Below, one piece after another: positions 32,100 to 41,293 of a stretch of 64,000 bases of DNA. Below the pieces are notes generated by a model, which was not told the DNA's origin, did no database searches, and saw nothing but the letters and a program-made list of their open reading frames with translations. The stretch covers positions 124,001-188,000 of the forward strand of contig NZ_JAIUHG010000008.1 in assembly GCF_020164955.1 (NCBI RefSeq), written 5' to 3'. The first letter of the stretch is position 1. Every line of letters starts with the position of its first letter. The position numbers were made by a program, and so were the translations under genes. This stretch comes from Mesorhizobium sp. CA8. Its GTDB lineage: Bacteria; Pseudomonadota; Alphaproteobacteria; Rhizobiales; Rhizobiaceae.

Positions 32100-33080
32100 A
32101 TGGCCAAGAAGTTCGCATTTCTTTTGGTGCGCGATTTCACTTTGTCGCCGCTGTCGCTGTTCATCGACACGCTGCGACTGGCGGGCGACGAGGGTGACCG
32201 CAGCCGCAGGATCGAGTTCGATTGGGAGATCGTCGGCGAGCGCGGCCTGCCGATCCGCGCCAGCTGTGGCGTCGAATTGCTGCCGACGCGGGCGATGGGC
32301 AATCCGGAGGATTTCGACAATGTCGTGGTGGTCGGCGGCCTGCTCGACACCAGCCGCAAGCTGAGCTCGGAAAAGGAAGCATTCCTTTTGCGCGCGGCCG
32401 AAAAGGGCGTACCGCTCACCGCGCTCTGCACCGGCAGCTTCGTGCTGGCGCGTTATGGCCTGCTCGACGGCTATAGTGCCGCGGTCAGCTGGTTCCACAT
32501 CAAGGATTTCCGCGCCGAGTTCCCCGATGTGAACGCCCATGCCGACAGCCTCTATTCCGTCGACCGCGGCCGCGCCACCTGTGCCGGCGGTACGGGTGCC
32601 GCCGATCTTGCCGGCTACTTCGTCTCGCAATTCATCGGCCAGAAGGCGGCGGAGAAGGCCGCCAAGATCCTGGTGCTCGACCGTATCCGCTCCAGCCGCG
32701 ACGTTCAGCCGGTCGGCGACCTTTTTCCCGCGGCCGCCAGCCGCGCGGTGAAGCGGGCGCTGCTCCTGATGGAAAGCAATCTCCAGGAGACGCTCTCGGT
32801 CGCCGAAATCGCCGCCAGGCAGAACTGTTCGCGCCGCCAACTCGAGCGCCTGTTCGGCGCCGAGCTCGGCATCGGCCCGATGGCCGCCTATCTGGCGCTG
32901 AGGGTGCATTACGCCAAGTCGCTGCTGGAGGGCAGCGATCTCGCGATCGGCGAGATCGCCTATCGCTGCGGCTTCCCCAATGCCGGCCATTTCAGCCGCG
33001 TCTTCCGCCAGCAGACTGGCATCACGCCGACCCATCTCAGGCACCCAAATCGGGTTTTGGCAAGTGACGTTGCCAAGTAG
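32100..33080 (+). CDS. GlxA family transcriptional regulator (DJ-1/PfpI-like domain with AraC HTH)
   Basis: 326 residues. The N-terminal DJ-1/PfpI-like domain (residues about 5-190) has KFAFLLVRDFTLSPLS, VVGGLLDTS and the nucleophile-elbow region ALCTGSFVLARYGLLDG. The C-terminal AraC-type double helix-turn-helix spans about 220-310, with LSVAEIAARQNCSRRQLERL and IGEIAYRCGFPNAGHFSRVF. Members control genes for carnitine, glycine betaine, arginine or choline use. GGAGGAAG precedes the start. The target is unknown here; neighbouring genes encode no clear match. Confidence 0.9.
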   Translation: MAKKFAFLLVRDFTLSPLSLFIDTLRLAGDEGDRSRRIEFDWEIVGERGLPIRASCGVELLPTRAMGNPEDFDNVVVVGGLLDTSRKLSSEKEAFLLRAAEKGVPLTALCTGSFVLARYGLLDGYSAAVSWFHIKDFRAEFPDVNAHADSLYSVDRGRATCAGGTGAADLAGYFVSQFIGQKAAEKAAKILVLDRIRSSRDVQPVGDLFPAAASRAVKRALLLMESNLQETLSVAEIAARQNCSRRQLERLFGAELGIGPMAAYLALRVHYAKSLLEGSDLAIGEIAYRCGFPNAGHFSRVFRQQTGITPTHLRHPNRVLASDVAK

Positions 33081-33142
33081 CGGTCCCCTGTACACGGCTC
33101 GGTAAAGCTGGCGCCGGTGTCCAGGCCAATGACGGCCGGCCG

Positions 33143-33913
33143 CTACGTTACAGCGATGACCTTTCCCGTCGCACCGAGGCGACATAGGACTTTCGCTTGT
33201 CGCACTCGGATGCCACCTCGAAGCGCATAGTTTATTCGCACCTCGATCGGCGCCGCCGGACCGGCTTTGCGTTGGCGCATCGGGCCGGCGCTGACCGCGT
33301 CTACGCGCACAGCGCCAAGCGGCATCGCCGCCGACATGATCGCCGCGCGGCATGCGCTCACGATTTTGCGCGGGGTGCCGGGCTTCGCTTTCAGCGATAG
33401 AAGGGGCGCAAAAGGATAACCCGCTCTAAACCGCCCGAACTCCCCGCCACCTGTGCTGGAAGGTTTGAGAATGGACGGTAGGCTGATCGCGGTTCTTGCG
33501 CTTTTGGCAGAGGAAACGGGCGGGTTGTCAGGCGGCGCGGTGCCTACGGTGTCGGATGTTGCCGTGCCGGTACTTGTCGAAACGCCCGCGCTTGCGTTGT
33601 CCGGAGCGTCACCAGCCGAAACGCCCGCGCCGACTGACCCGGTGCCGGCGTTCGCGGACCCGCCAATGCTTGTCCCACCTGCGCCTACTGAAGCGCCAAC
33701 GCCGACGCCGCCCGCGCCCGCTGATGCCCCAACGTTTGCGCCGACCGAGCCGCCGACACGTGCCCCCACGCCCGCGGAAATGCCTTTTGATCCTGCGCTC
33801 ACTCCAGCGGCAACGCCAAGGCCGCCGGCTTTGCCGCCACCACCGACATCAAGCGCCGCCGCTGGTCCGGTGGCGGCAGCGATCGTCAAGGCGACCGCCA
33901 GGTATTTGCCCAT
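33143..33913 (-). CDS. Exported glycine-rich repeat protein
   Basis: 256 residues. GGAGGG lies just before the ATG at 33913. A signal peptide (YLAVALTIAAATGPAAA) is followed by a low-complexity Gly/Ala/Ser/Val region of about 100 residues with repeated GAxVGxSxGA-like units. A proline/serine-rich linker leads to a folded-looking C-terminal region with a few cysteines (SACRAAIMSAAM, KVLCRLG). It may be an exported structural or surface protein. No family is recognised, and the repeats may make it variable among strains. Confidence 0.6.
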   Translation of the reverse strand: MGKYLAVALTIAAATGPAAALDVGGGGKAGGLGVAAGVSAGSKGISAGVGARVGGSVGANVGASAGAGGVGVGASVGAGGTSIGGSANAGTGSVGAGVSAGDAPDNASAGVSTSTGTATSDTVGTAPPDNPPVSSAKSARTAISLPSILKPSSTGGGEFGRFRAGYPFAPLLSLKAKPGTPRKIVSACRAAIMSAAMPLGAVRVDAVSAGPMRQRKAGPAAPIEVRINYALRGGIRVRQAKVLCRLGATGKVIAVT

Positions 33914-33970
33914 TTCAGGACCCTCCTGCGGCATGCGTTCGTGCCAATCCAAATGCACTCCTGGCCACCA

Positions 33971-34957
33971 TCATCGAGGCGGAGTCGGAAGCAACGCGTC
34001 GGGGAGACTAATCGTCGTCGCCACCAGAACCCGTTTCGGTGATCTTGGAACCTTCGCTCTGTTTTTGTTCTGCAAGCCTGTTTGGCGGACAGGCTGGCCA
34101 TTCTGGCTGGCAAGTGAAGCTGCGGCGGGACGCGTCCTGGGTGCGCGCTCCATCTGCGCTGTGCGGCGCGCGCTTTGCGCTTTGACAAGGTCGATCGCCT
34201 TTCGCGCAGCGGTAAGGGACACGGACATGTCGGTCAGCTTTTGACGCTCTTGCTCCAACGCTGCGCTCAAGTCGACAGATGCCTGCTTCGCAGCGTCTCT
34301 TTCCCGACGGGCGCCATCGGCATTACTTGCGGCCGAAACCGCGCGCGCATGTTCCAGGTCCAATGTTTCGTTGGCATGCTTTGCGGCAGCAACCGCCAAC
34401 TGGAGGTCCTTTAGGGCGGTGGCTCGCTCGGCCGCAGCCAGATCCGCGCGCCTCTCATCGGCCTCGCCGGCCTGGCGGGCCATGGCGAGTTCGTGCTCGA
34501 ATTGTTCGACCTTACGCCGCTCTTTCGCAAGCGATTGATTTGCCTCGGCCAAGGACGCATCCTTGGCGTTACGTGCTTCGTTCGAGGAAATAGCTTCTGC
34601 TTTCAAGCCCTTGATGACGCGCTGCGCCGCTTCGAGGTCGAGTTTGAGGGCTTCGTTGCTTTGGGTCGCATCATTCAACGCTTTTGCCTGCTCCGCGGAG
34701 GTGCTGGCTAGCACTCTTGCCTGCGCGCTTGCGCTGCGCTCGGCGTGCTGGCTTTGGCCCAGTTGCGCTTTTGTCGACGCCAGTTCGCCTCGCGTGGCCG
34801 CGATCTGTCGCTGCATTTCGGCGCTATTGTCTGCCGGAGATATCAGCGCCAAGAGGAGGATGCATACGGGAACGGCGCTCCACCTCCAGTGGCGCATGCC
34901 GAAGCGAACCCATGCCGGGCGCGGGTCGCCCTCGAACTCCTCGTAGGATTCATGCAT
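33971..34957 (-). CDS. Membrane-anchored coiled-coil protein
   Basis: 328 residues from the ATG at 34957; the frame is open to 35086. A membrane helix (WSAVPVCILLLALISPA) near residue 30 is followed by about 200 residues of Ala/Glu/Arg/Lys-rich coiled coil with no clear catalytic motif. The C-terminus is basic and Pro-rich (RTRPAAAS). The topology suggests an inner-membrane anchor with the long helical part in the periplasm or cytoplasm. Similar coiled-coil proteins occur in rhizobia without assigned function. Start choice is uncertain. Confidence 0.6.
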   Translation of the reverse strand: MHESYEEFEGDPRPAWVRFGMRHWRWSAVPVCILLLALISPADNSAEMQRQIAATRGELASTKAQLGQSQHAERSASAQARVLASTSAEQAKALNDATQSNEALKLDLEAAQRVIKGLKAEAISSNEARNAKDASLAEANQSLAKERRKVEQFEHELAMARQAGEADERRADLAAAERATALKDLQLAVAAAKHANETLDLEHARAVSAASNADGARRERDAAKQASVDLSAALEQERQKLTDMSVSLTAARKAIDLVKAQSARRTAQMERAPRTRPAAASLASQNGQPVRQTGLQNKNRAKVPRSPKRVLVATTISLPDALLPTPPR

Positions 34958-35402
34958 GAATGTCACTGGCCACGGTCCTTTGTCTGCTGGGCATTCCTCG
35001 CGATGCTCAAGAAGCGCGTCAAACCGGCTGCGCGTGCGCAAAATTAAGATTTTCGGTCTTAGCGGTTCGCTCCGTGTTGAAGTCATTCTACAGCCTTGAA
35101 CAACCTGTATTTTGCCAAGTTGTCGGCTGGTTATACCAGGCGCCTTTAGGCGCAGGACGCATCATCCAAATGGACTAGACGTCATGACGGATCGTCTCGG
35201 AGCAGAACTTCTCGATGGCGGGATGATCAATCGGGCAGTCTAAGCGCCCGGTTGCTGCGGCCGCGAAATGATGATGACCGGAATGACCCCTGGTCGGGTC
35301 GCATGACCGGTCTGGCCGATTGCGCCGGCGCGCAAACGAACCGTAGCTTCGTGACGGGCGGCGCGTCGCTGTTCCAACAGTTGAATTCGCCTTCGGAGAG
35401 CC
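34958..35402. other. Intergenic region with a possible short gene remnant
   Basis: No complete gene is recognised in these 445 bases. On the minus strand around 35175-35225 the frame ends CPIDHPAIEKFCSETIRHDV and a stop, which resembles the last helix of a regulator, but its upstream part has no recognisable sense. Promoters for the divergent genes on both sides must lie here. Confidence 0.35.
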
Positions 35403-36722
35403 ATGCCGCATTATCCCGACGCCATGCCTGGATCGAAAAACCTGTTCGAGCGCGCCAGGAAGGTGATGCCGGGCGGCAATACGCGCACCACGGTCTTCGT
35501 CGATCCGTTTCCGATCTACGCTGCGCGCGGCGAGGGGTGCAGGGTCTGGGACGTCGACGGCAATGCCTATTACGACTGCATCAACAATTTCACCGCGATG
35601 ATCCACGGCTATGCGCATCCCGATGTCACCGCGGCTGTTGTCGAGCAGCTGCCCTTCGGCACCGCTTTCGGCGCTCCGACGCTGAGCGAGATCGAGCTTG
35701 CCGAGCTGCTGGTCGAGCGGCTGCCCTCCGTCGACCAGATCCGCTTCACCAACTCCGGCACCGAGGGCGTGATGATGGCGATCAAGGCCGCGCGCGCCTT
35801 CACCTTGCGGCCGAAGATCGTCAAGATCGAGGGCGCCTATCACGGATCCTACGATTTCGCTGAAGTGAGCCTGGACTCCTCGCCGGCGAACTGGGGCGAC
35901 CTGCCCAGGTCGACGCCCTATGCTAAGGGCACGCCGCGCGGCGTGCTGGCGGACGTGATCGCCGTGCCCTTCAACGACACCGAGGCGCTGCGCGCCGTCT
36001 TCGCCGCCGAGGGCGACAACATCGCAGCGGTGCTGATCGACCCGATGCCCAACCGTGCCGGCCTCACACCGGCGCGCCGGGATTACCTCCACGCCATGGT
36101 CGAGATCGCCCATGCCGCAGGTGCACTCGTCATCTTCGACGAGGTCATCTCGTTTCGGCTGGGATGGTCTGGCGCGCAAGGCTTGTGGGGCATCGAGCCC
36201 GACCTAACGGCGCTGGGCAAGATCATCGGCGGCGGCTTCCCGGTGGGCGCCGTGGGTGGGCGCGCCGATATCATGGCGGTGTTCGATCCGACCGGAGGCA
36301 AGCCCGCGCTGCCGCATGGCGGCACATTCACGGCCAATCCGGTGACCATGCGCGCCGGCCTTGCTTCGATGCGGGCGCTGACGAAAGAAAGCTTTGCCCA
36401 TCTCGATCGGCTCGGCGCATCCTTGCGCGAAGGGATTACCGCCTCATTCGAAAAGCATGGGCTTGCCGGCCAATGCGTCGGCCTCGGCTCGCTGTTCAAG
36501 GTTCATTTCACGTCGCATCCCGTCACCGATTACCGCTCTATCTATCCAGGTCCGGCCGAGCACAGGAAGTTCGACACCTTCCACAAGGGTTTGATTGGCC
36601 GCGGCGTCCTGTCCGCCAGCTACGGCCTGTTCGCGCTGTCGACGCCGATGACCGAGGAAGATGCCAACGCCATTCTTCAAGCGATCGACGAGACCCTGGG
36701 CCACGTCGCCGCGCAGTCGTGA
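35403..36722 (+). CDS. Class III pyridoxal-phosphate aminotransferase (glutamate-1-semialdehyde aminomutase-like)
   Basis: 439 residues. The PLP lysine lies in ALGKIIGGGFPVGAVGG. The aspartate that holds the pyridine nitrogen is in LVIFDEVISFRLGWSG, and the phosphate-binding segment NSGTEGVMMAIKAAR is in place. The opening (GGNTRTTVF, then DVDGNAYYDCINNFTAMIHG) matches the group of glutamate-1-semialdehyde aminomutase-like enzymes that act on various amino donors. CGGAGAG precedes the start. It is 17 bases upstream of an FAD oxidoreductase gene, and the pair probably shares a transcript and a catabolic role. Confidence 0.88.
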   Translation: MPHYPDAMPGSKNLFERARKVMPGGNTRTTVFVDPFPIYAARGEGCRVWDVDGNAYYDCINNFTAMIHGYAHPDVTAAVVEQLPFGTAFGAPTLSEIELAELLVERLPSVDQIRFTNSGTEGVMMAIKAARAFTLRPKIVKIEGAYHGSYDFAEVSLDSSPANWGDLPRSTPYAKGTPRGVLADVIAVPFNDTEALRAVFAAEGDNIAAVLIDPMPNRAGLTPARRDYLHAMVEIAHAAGALVIFDEVISFRLGWSGAQGLWGIEPDLTALGKIIGGGFPVGAVGGRADIMAVFDPTGGKPALPHGGTFTANPVTMRAGLASMRALTKESFAHLDRLGASLREGITASFEKHGLAGQCVGLGSLFKVHFTSHPVTDYRSIYPGPAEHRKFDTFHKGLIGRGVLSASYGLFALSTPMTEEDANAILQAIDETLGHVAAQS

Positions 36723-36739
36723 AAACAGGCGGACCACAG

Positions 36740-37912
36740 ATGACAGCTTCTCCTCATGTCGTGGTGATCGGCGCGGGCACGCTGGGCATGTGCACGGCGC
36801 TCAACCTCGTCGAGCAGGGCGCGCGCGTGACCGTGCTCGAAGCCCAGTCGATTGCTTCGGGATCGAGCGGCCGGTCCGTCGGCGTCGTCGGATCGCAACT
36901 GACCGACCCGTTCGAGATCATGCTGCGCGTCCATTCACTGCGCCGGTTCCGCCAATGGGAAGGCGAGGGGCTTCGGTTCAACCATATCGGCTATCTGCGG
37001 CTGGCCCGCACGCCCGCCCAGATGGAGCTCTTCGCCAAATCGGTCGAGATCCAGGGCGAGGCGGGGCTGAGATCGCGTCTGATCCATGCCGACGAACTCA
37101 GGGACCTCGTTCCTCACCTCAATCCTGACGGGCTCGAAGGCGGATTGTTCGGGCCCGACAACGGCTTCCTCGATCCCCACGAGATGTGCAATTTCCTGGC
37201 GGGCATCGTCCGCGCCAAGGGCGGCGAGATCCGTCAGTACCGCAAGCTGCTCGGGGTGCAACGACGCCCGGGCGGCTACACGCTCGAAACCAATGGCGGC
37301 CCGATCGATCGCGAGCGACGGCTGATCGATTGCGATGTCGTGGTGAATGCCGGCGGCGCCTGGGCGCCGCGGGTGGCCGAACTCTTCGGCCAGCGCCTGC
37401 ACATCTGGCCTGAGCGCCACGAGGCCGTCGTCATCCATCTCGACGAGCCGCTCGACTACACGATGCCGATGGTCATGGACCTGGTGAACGGCGAGGGCAG
37501 CGGGCTCAACTTCCGCCATGAAAAGCCGGGCGAGCTGATCGCCGAGATCCACAAGGTAAATTCGATCGCGCCGGAAGACCCCGATAACTACAACGACCAG
37601 TGCGAGGAGCAGTCGAAGGTCGATCTGGCCGAGCTGTTTTTGGAACGCCTGCCCGACCTGCCGGGCGCGCGGCTCGGCCGGGGCTGGGCGGGCCTTTATC
37701 CCGTCACCGCCGACCATCGCCCCTTCGTCGGACCGATCGATGCCTCCGAGCCGACGCTGATCACCGCCGCCGGCGCAGGTGGCTACGGCATCCAGCTCGC
37801 CCCGGTCATCGGCCAGATCGCGGCCGACTGGGTTCTTCAGGGCGCGCCGTTTTCGGTGCCCGGTTCACAGAGCCTGGCGCCATCGGCAGAGCGCAACGTC
37901 CTCGGTCACTGA
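36740..37912 (+). CDS. FAD-dependent oxidoreductase (sarcosine oxidase/glycine oxidase-like DAO family)
   Basis: 390 residues. The Rossmann motif VVVIGAGTLGMCTALNLVEQ is at the start, then ASGSSGRSVGVVGSQ, the flavin contact. A late GAGGYGIQLAPVIGQIAADW completes the DAO fold. Such enzymes oxidise N-methyl or primary amines of amino acids. It follows the aminotransferase gene by 17 bases, so the two may act on one substrate, which cannot be named. The start at 36740 begins exactly at the family motif. Confidence 0.85.
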   Translation: MTASPHVVVIGAGTLGMCTALNLVEQGARVTVLEAQSIASGSSGRSVGVVGSQLTDPFEIMLRVHSLRRFRQWEGEGLRFNHIGYLRLARTPAQMELFAKSVEIQGEAGLRSRLIHADELRDLVPHLNPDGLEGGLFGPDNGFLDPHEMCNFLAGIVRAKGGEIRQYRKLLGVQRRPGGYTLETNGGPIDRERRLIDCDVVVNAGGAWAPRVAELFGQRLHIWPERHEAVVIHLDEPLDYTMPMVMDLVNGEGSGLNFRHEKPGELIAEIHKVNSIAPEDPDNYNDQCEEQSKVDLAELFLERLPDLPGARLGRGWAGLYPVTADHRPFVGPIDASEPTLITAAGAGGYGIQLAPVIGQIAADWVLQGAPFSVPGSQSLAPSAERNVLGH

Positions 37913-38134
37913 CCGATGCGCCGGATCGACGGCCTCGAAGACATCGAAGCCGAACGCTTTGCATCGCAGCTCCACGGTAGCGTCGGCTCGGCCTGGGACC
38001 TGCTGCCTAGGTCCAACGGCAGGCCGCATTGGTCCCTGCCGCGTGGGCTTTGCCGGGCCAACTATGTAACACCCCCGTCATGAGGTAGACTGTCGCTGCG
38101 ACTGGGCTGACCTTCACGAAGCGGGGGACATGCG

Positions 38135-39091
38135 ATGCAGGCGATACCGATAGCGCATCCGGCGGAACCGCCGGCCAGTCGAGCGATACCGTCCTTCACT
38201 GGCTATCCCACCGCCGTGCTGTGCTGGCTGCTTTCGGCCGGCGTCTATATCGCGGCCAAATGGGTGGCGCCGGAAATGCCGCCCTGGGGACTGTGCTTCT
38301 GGCGGCTCTTGCTCGCCTGCGCCATTCTGTTGCCGATCGTGCACCGCCATCACGGCGCCATGCTGGCGCTGCTCAAATCGCGGCCGCTGGAGATCGTCGC
38401 CGTCGGCGCCATCGGCCTGACGCTCTGCCAAGGCATGATCTACCATGGCCTGAACGACACCGATGCGACCACGGCCGGCATCATCATGGCAATGTCGCCG
38501 ATCATGACCATGGTGCTCGCGCGCCTCGTGCTGGGCGAACCGCTCGGCCTCTGGAAATCACTCGGCGCGGTTGCCGCGCTCGCCGGCATGCTGGTCATCG
38601 TCGCCCATGGCAAGCTGGACGCGCTGGTGCAACTGCGCTTCAACATCGGAGAATTGTGGATCGTCGGCAGCGCCTTCTGCTGGGCGCTCTACACCGTGCT
38701 GCTGCGCCGCTCCAAATTCGGCATCGAGCTCCTGCCGCTGGTAGTCCTTCTGCTCGGCGCCGGCGCGCTGGTGGCGCTGCCGTTCCATCTGTGGGAAATC
38801 GTCAACGACGAGCGCTCCGCCCTGAACGGGAATGGCCTGCTCGCGCTTGCCTATCTGGCCGGGCCCGGCGGCGCGCTGATGTATTGTCTCTACAATAAAA
38901 GCGTCGAGACGCTGGGCGCGAGCCGGGCAAGCATGCTGCTCTATCTGCAGACGCTGTTCGTCGCCGTGCTCGCCTATCTGCTGCTCGGCGAGAGCCTGCA
39001 TGACTACGATCTGCTCGGCGCGGCCTTCATTGTGGCTGGGGTCGTGCTGGCGACCGTCATCAGGCCGAGAGCGGTTCCGGCAAAGGCGTAA
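38135..39091 (+). CDS. EamA family (DMT) transporter
   Basis: 318 residues with about ten membrane helices in two five-helix halves. The repeated EamA pattern is visible as SAGVYIAAKWVAP and WGLCFWRLLLACAIL in the first half and AFCWALYTVLLRRSK and GPGGALMYCLYNKSVETLGA in the second. Relatives export amino acids, purines or other metabolites across the inner membrane. The substrate is unknown. The nearby aminotransferase and oxidase suggest amine metabolism but do not prove a link. Confidence 0.85.
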   Translation: MQAIPIAHPAEPPASRAIPSFTGYPTAVLCWLLSAGVYIAAKWVAPEMPPWGLCFWRLLLACAILLPIVHRHHGAMLALLKSRPLEIVAVGAIGLTLCQGMIYHGLNDTDATTAGIIMAMSPIMTMVLARLVLGEPLGLWKSLGAVAALAGMLVIVAHGKLDALVQLRFNIGELWIVGSAFCWALYTVLLRRSKFGIELLPLVVLLLGAGALVALPFHLWEIVNDERSALNGNGLLALAYLAGPGGALMYCLYNKSVETLGASRASMLLYLQTLFVAVLAYLLLGESLHDYDLLGAAFIVAGVVLATVIRPRAVPAKA

Positions 39092-39292
39092 ACGAGCGAC
39101 CACGTGCCTTGATTGACATATGCTCCTGTCCGCGCCGCCGAGTCGATCTGGTCCTCGGGTCGCGGCGGTCCGGACCAAGCTTTCCTAAATTAGCCGATTT
39201 TGCTATTGGCTGCCCCTTCGCAGCGTCGGCCAAGGCCGAAGGGAGATCATGGCGATCGACAAGCGCGTGGACGCATGAAAGGCGGTCAGCAC

Positions 39293-40819
39293 ATGCTGGA
39301 ACTGCGCGTTCTTGGCGATTTTCAGGTCACGCGCGACGGCGAGCCGCTTCTCCTGCCGCCATCCCGCAAGACGCGGGCGCTGCTCGCCTACCTTGCCGTC
39401 ACCGGCAGGCAGCATCAGCGCGAGCGGCTGTGCGAGATATTCTGGGACATCCCCGACGATCCGCGCGGCGCCTTGCGCTGGAGCCTGTCCAAGATCCGCC
39501 AGGTCCTGGGCGCCGACGAATCCGTTCTTGCCGCCGATCGCAATGCTGTCGCGCTCAATGTCGAGACGGACTATGCGCGGCTGGCGCCGCTGGTGAAGGC
39601 CGATCTTTCCTCCCATCCGACCGAGGAGCTCGAAGCCGTCCTGGCCTCGATTCGCGGCGGCTTTCTTGCCGACCTCTCACTGGAGCGCTGCTTCGACTAT
39701 GAAGCGTGGCGGCAGGCCATCGCCAGCGAGGTGGAAATCGTCGAGCTTGGCATTTTGCGCGAGTTGGTCGAGCGCCTGGGGAATGAGCCGCGACGCGCGC
39801 TGCCGTTCGCCCAGCGCCTGCGCCGCCTCGCGCCCGAAGATGTGCGGCTCGCCGTCGAGATCGAGGCGCTGGAGGACAAGGTCCGGTCGGCCGCCGCTCA
39901 AGCCACGGGACGCGCGCCGCAGTCCGCTCCCCTCGCGCCGCCGTCGAAGCCTGCCGCGTCGCCGCAGGATCCCGGCCGCGCCGTGCAGTTCTGCCGGGCT
40001 CTCGACGGCACCAGGCTCGCCCATGCCAGCACCGGCAGCGGGCCGGCGATCTTGCGCGCCGCGCACTGGATGTCGCATCTCACCTTCGACTGGGACAGCC
40101 CGATCTGGCGGCATTGGATGCGGGAATTGTCACGTCACAACCGGCTGGTGCGCTATGACGAGCGCTGCAATGGCCTGTCGCAAAGGCACGTCGTCGACAT
40201 CTCGTTCGAAACCATGGTATCGGACCTCGAATGCGTGGTCGAGGCAACCGGGATCGACCGCTTCACCTTGCTCGGCCTGTCGCAGAGCTGCGCGGTTTCG
40301 ATCGCCTATGCCATCCGCCACCCCGAGAAATTGTCGGGCATGATCCTCTACGGCGGCTACGTCAAAGGCTGGCGGGCGCGCGGCGACGCCGGCGAGATCG
40401 CGACGCGCGAGGCCGTGGCGACGCTGATGCGCGAGAGCTGGGGCAAGCCGAACCCGATGTTTCGCCAGGCCTTCTGCTCCATGTTCATCCCCGGCGCCAC
40501 GCACGAGCATTTCGCCTGGATGGACGATTTGATGCTGCGCACCGTCTCGCCCGACGATGCCTGGCGTCTTCAGAACGCCTTTTCGGTGATCGATGTCAGC
40601 GACTTGCTGGAAAAGGTGCGTGTGCCAACCTTGGTACTGCACGCGCGCGACGACAACGTAGCGCCGGTAGAATCGGGCCGCACCATGGCGGCCGGCATTC
40701 CCGGCGCGCGCTTCATCGAGCTCGATAGCCAGAACCACATCCTCCTCGAAGGCGAGCCCGCCTTCGAAGAGTTCATAGACCACGTCCGCGCCTTCATCGC
40801 CGAGACGGCGGGCGCGTAG
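39293..40819 (+). CDS. SARP-like winged-helix domain fused to an alpha/beta hydrolase
   Basis: 508 residues from the ATG at 39293, preceded by AAAGGCGG. The first 100 residues form a SARP/OmpR-type winged helix (LELRVLGDFQVTRDGEPLLL, then SRKTRALLAYLAVTGRQHQR and GALRWSLSKIRQVLG), followed by a BTAD-like helical part to about 230. Residues 245-508 form an alpha/beta hydrolase with a nucleophile elbow LLGLSQSCAVS, an acid in HARDDNVAPV and a His in SQNHILLEG. Such fusions may sense or process a small molecule while binding DNA. It is convergent with the monooxygenase operon, with an 18-base gap. Confidence 0.85.
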   Translation: MLELRVLGDFQVTRDGEPLLLPPSRKTRALLAYLAVTGRQHQRERLCEIFWDIPDDPRGALRWSLSKIRQVLGADESVLAADRNAVALNVETDYARLAPLVKADLSSHPTEELEAVLASIRGGFLADLSLERCFDYEAWRQAIASEVEIVELGILRELVERLGNEPRRALPFAQRLRRLAPEDVRLAVEIEALEDKVRSAAAQATGRAPQSAPLAPPSKPAASPQDPGRAVQFCRALDGTRLAHASTGSGPAILRAAHWMSHLTFDWDSPIWRHWMRELSRHNRLVRYDERCNGLSQRHVVDISFETMVSDLECVVEATGIDRFTLLGLSQSCAVSIAYAIRHPEKLSGMILYGGYVKGWRARGDAGEIATREAVATLMRESWGKPNPMFRQAFCSMFIPGATHEHFAWMDDLMLRTVSPDDAWRLQNAFSVIDVSDLLEKVRVPTLVLHARDDNVAPVESGRTMAAGIPGARFIELDSQNHILLEGEPAFEEFIDHVRAFIAETAGA

Positions 40820-40837
40820 CAGGCGCTCGCGCAGTTT

Positions 40838-41293
40838 TCAGCCCCTGGCCAATGGCACGGTGAACACCGTCGCGGTGCCGGTGAGGCAAAGCTCGCCCGC
40901 TTCGTTGCGCACCGATGTCTCCAGCTTGGTGATCGGCTTGTCGGCGCGCACCTCCTTGACCTCGACGCGGCCGGTGATCAGTTCGCCGACGCCGACGGCC
41001 CTGACGAATTTCCACGACACTTCGAGGAACACCGAGCCAGGGCCGGGGAGGTCTTCCGCCACCACCGCGTTCAGGATGCCGGAAGTGACGCCGCCCTGCA
41101 CGATAAGCTTGCCGAACACAGAAGCCTCGGCCAGCGCCTTGTCGTAATGCAGTGGGTTGCGGTCGCCGGTCATCGCGGCGAAGGCATCGACATCCTGCGG
41201 CTGCGTGCGCCGCGAGCGTTCGGCAAAGGCGCCCACCTTTGGCCGACCCTTGATGACACCGACCCACCCGTCCTTCATCACGTGCACAGTCAT
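40838..41293 (-). CDS. MaoC-like hot-dog dehydratase
   Basis: 151 residues. The hydratase motif appears as FAAMTGDRNPLHYDKALAEA, containing the Asp and His of R-specific enoyl-CoA hydratases, followed by GKLIVQGGVTSGILNAVVAE. The hot-dog fold suits acyl-CoA or similar thioester substrates. Its start overlaps the stop of the FAD monooxygenase gene by four bases (ATGA), so it is the last gene of the operon. Confidence 0.88.
   Translation of the reverse strand: MTVHVMKDGWVGVIKGRPKVGAFAERSRRTQPQDVDAFAAMTGDRNPLHYDKALAEASVFGKLIVQGGVTSGILNAVVAEDLPGPGSVFLEVSWKFVRAVGVGELITGRVEVKEVRADKPITKLETSVRNEAGELCLTGTATVFTVPLARG

Noticed and set aside
35175..35225. Possible LysR-type C-terminus (DHPAIEKFCSETIR)
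   Set aside because: The resemblance is limited to one short helix, and the upstream codons have no regulator features. I left it as a note in the intergenic entry.
35175..36179. A 334-codon open frame on the minus strand opposite the class III aminotransferase
   Set aside because: It is antisense to a well-supported PLP enzyme, rich in Arg and His, and has no recognisable domain. It is a shadow frame of GC-rich coding sequence.
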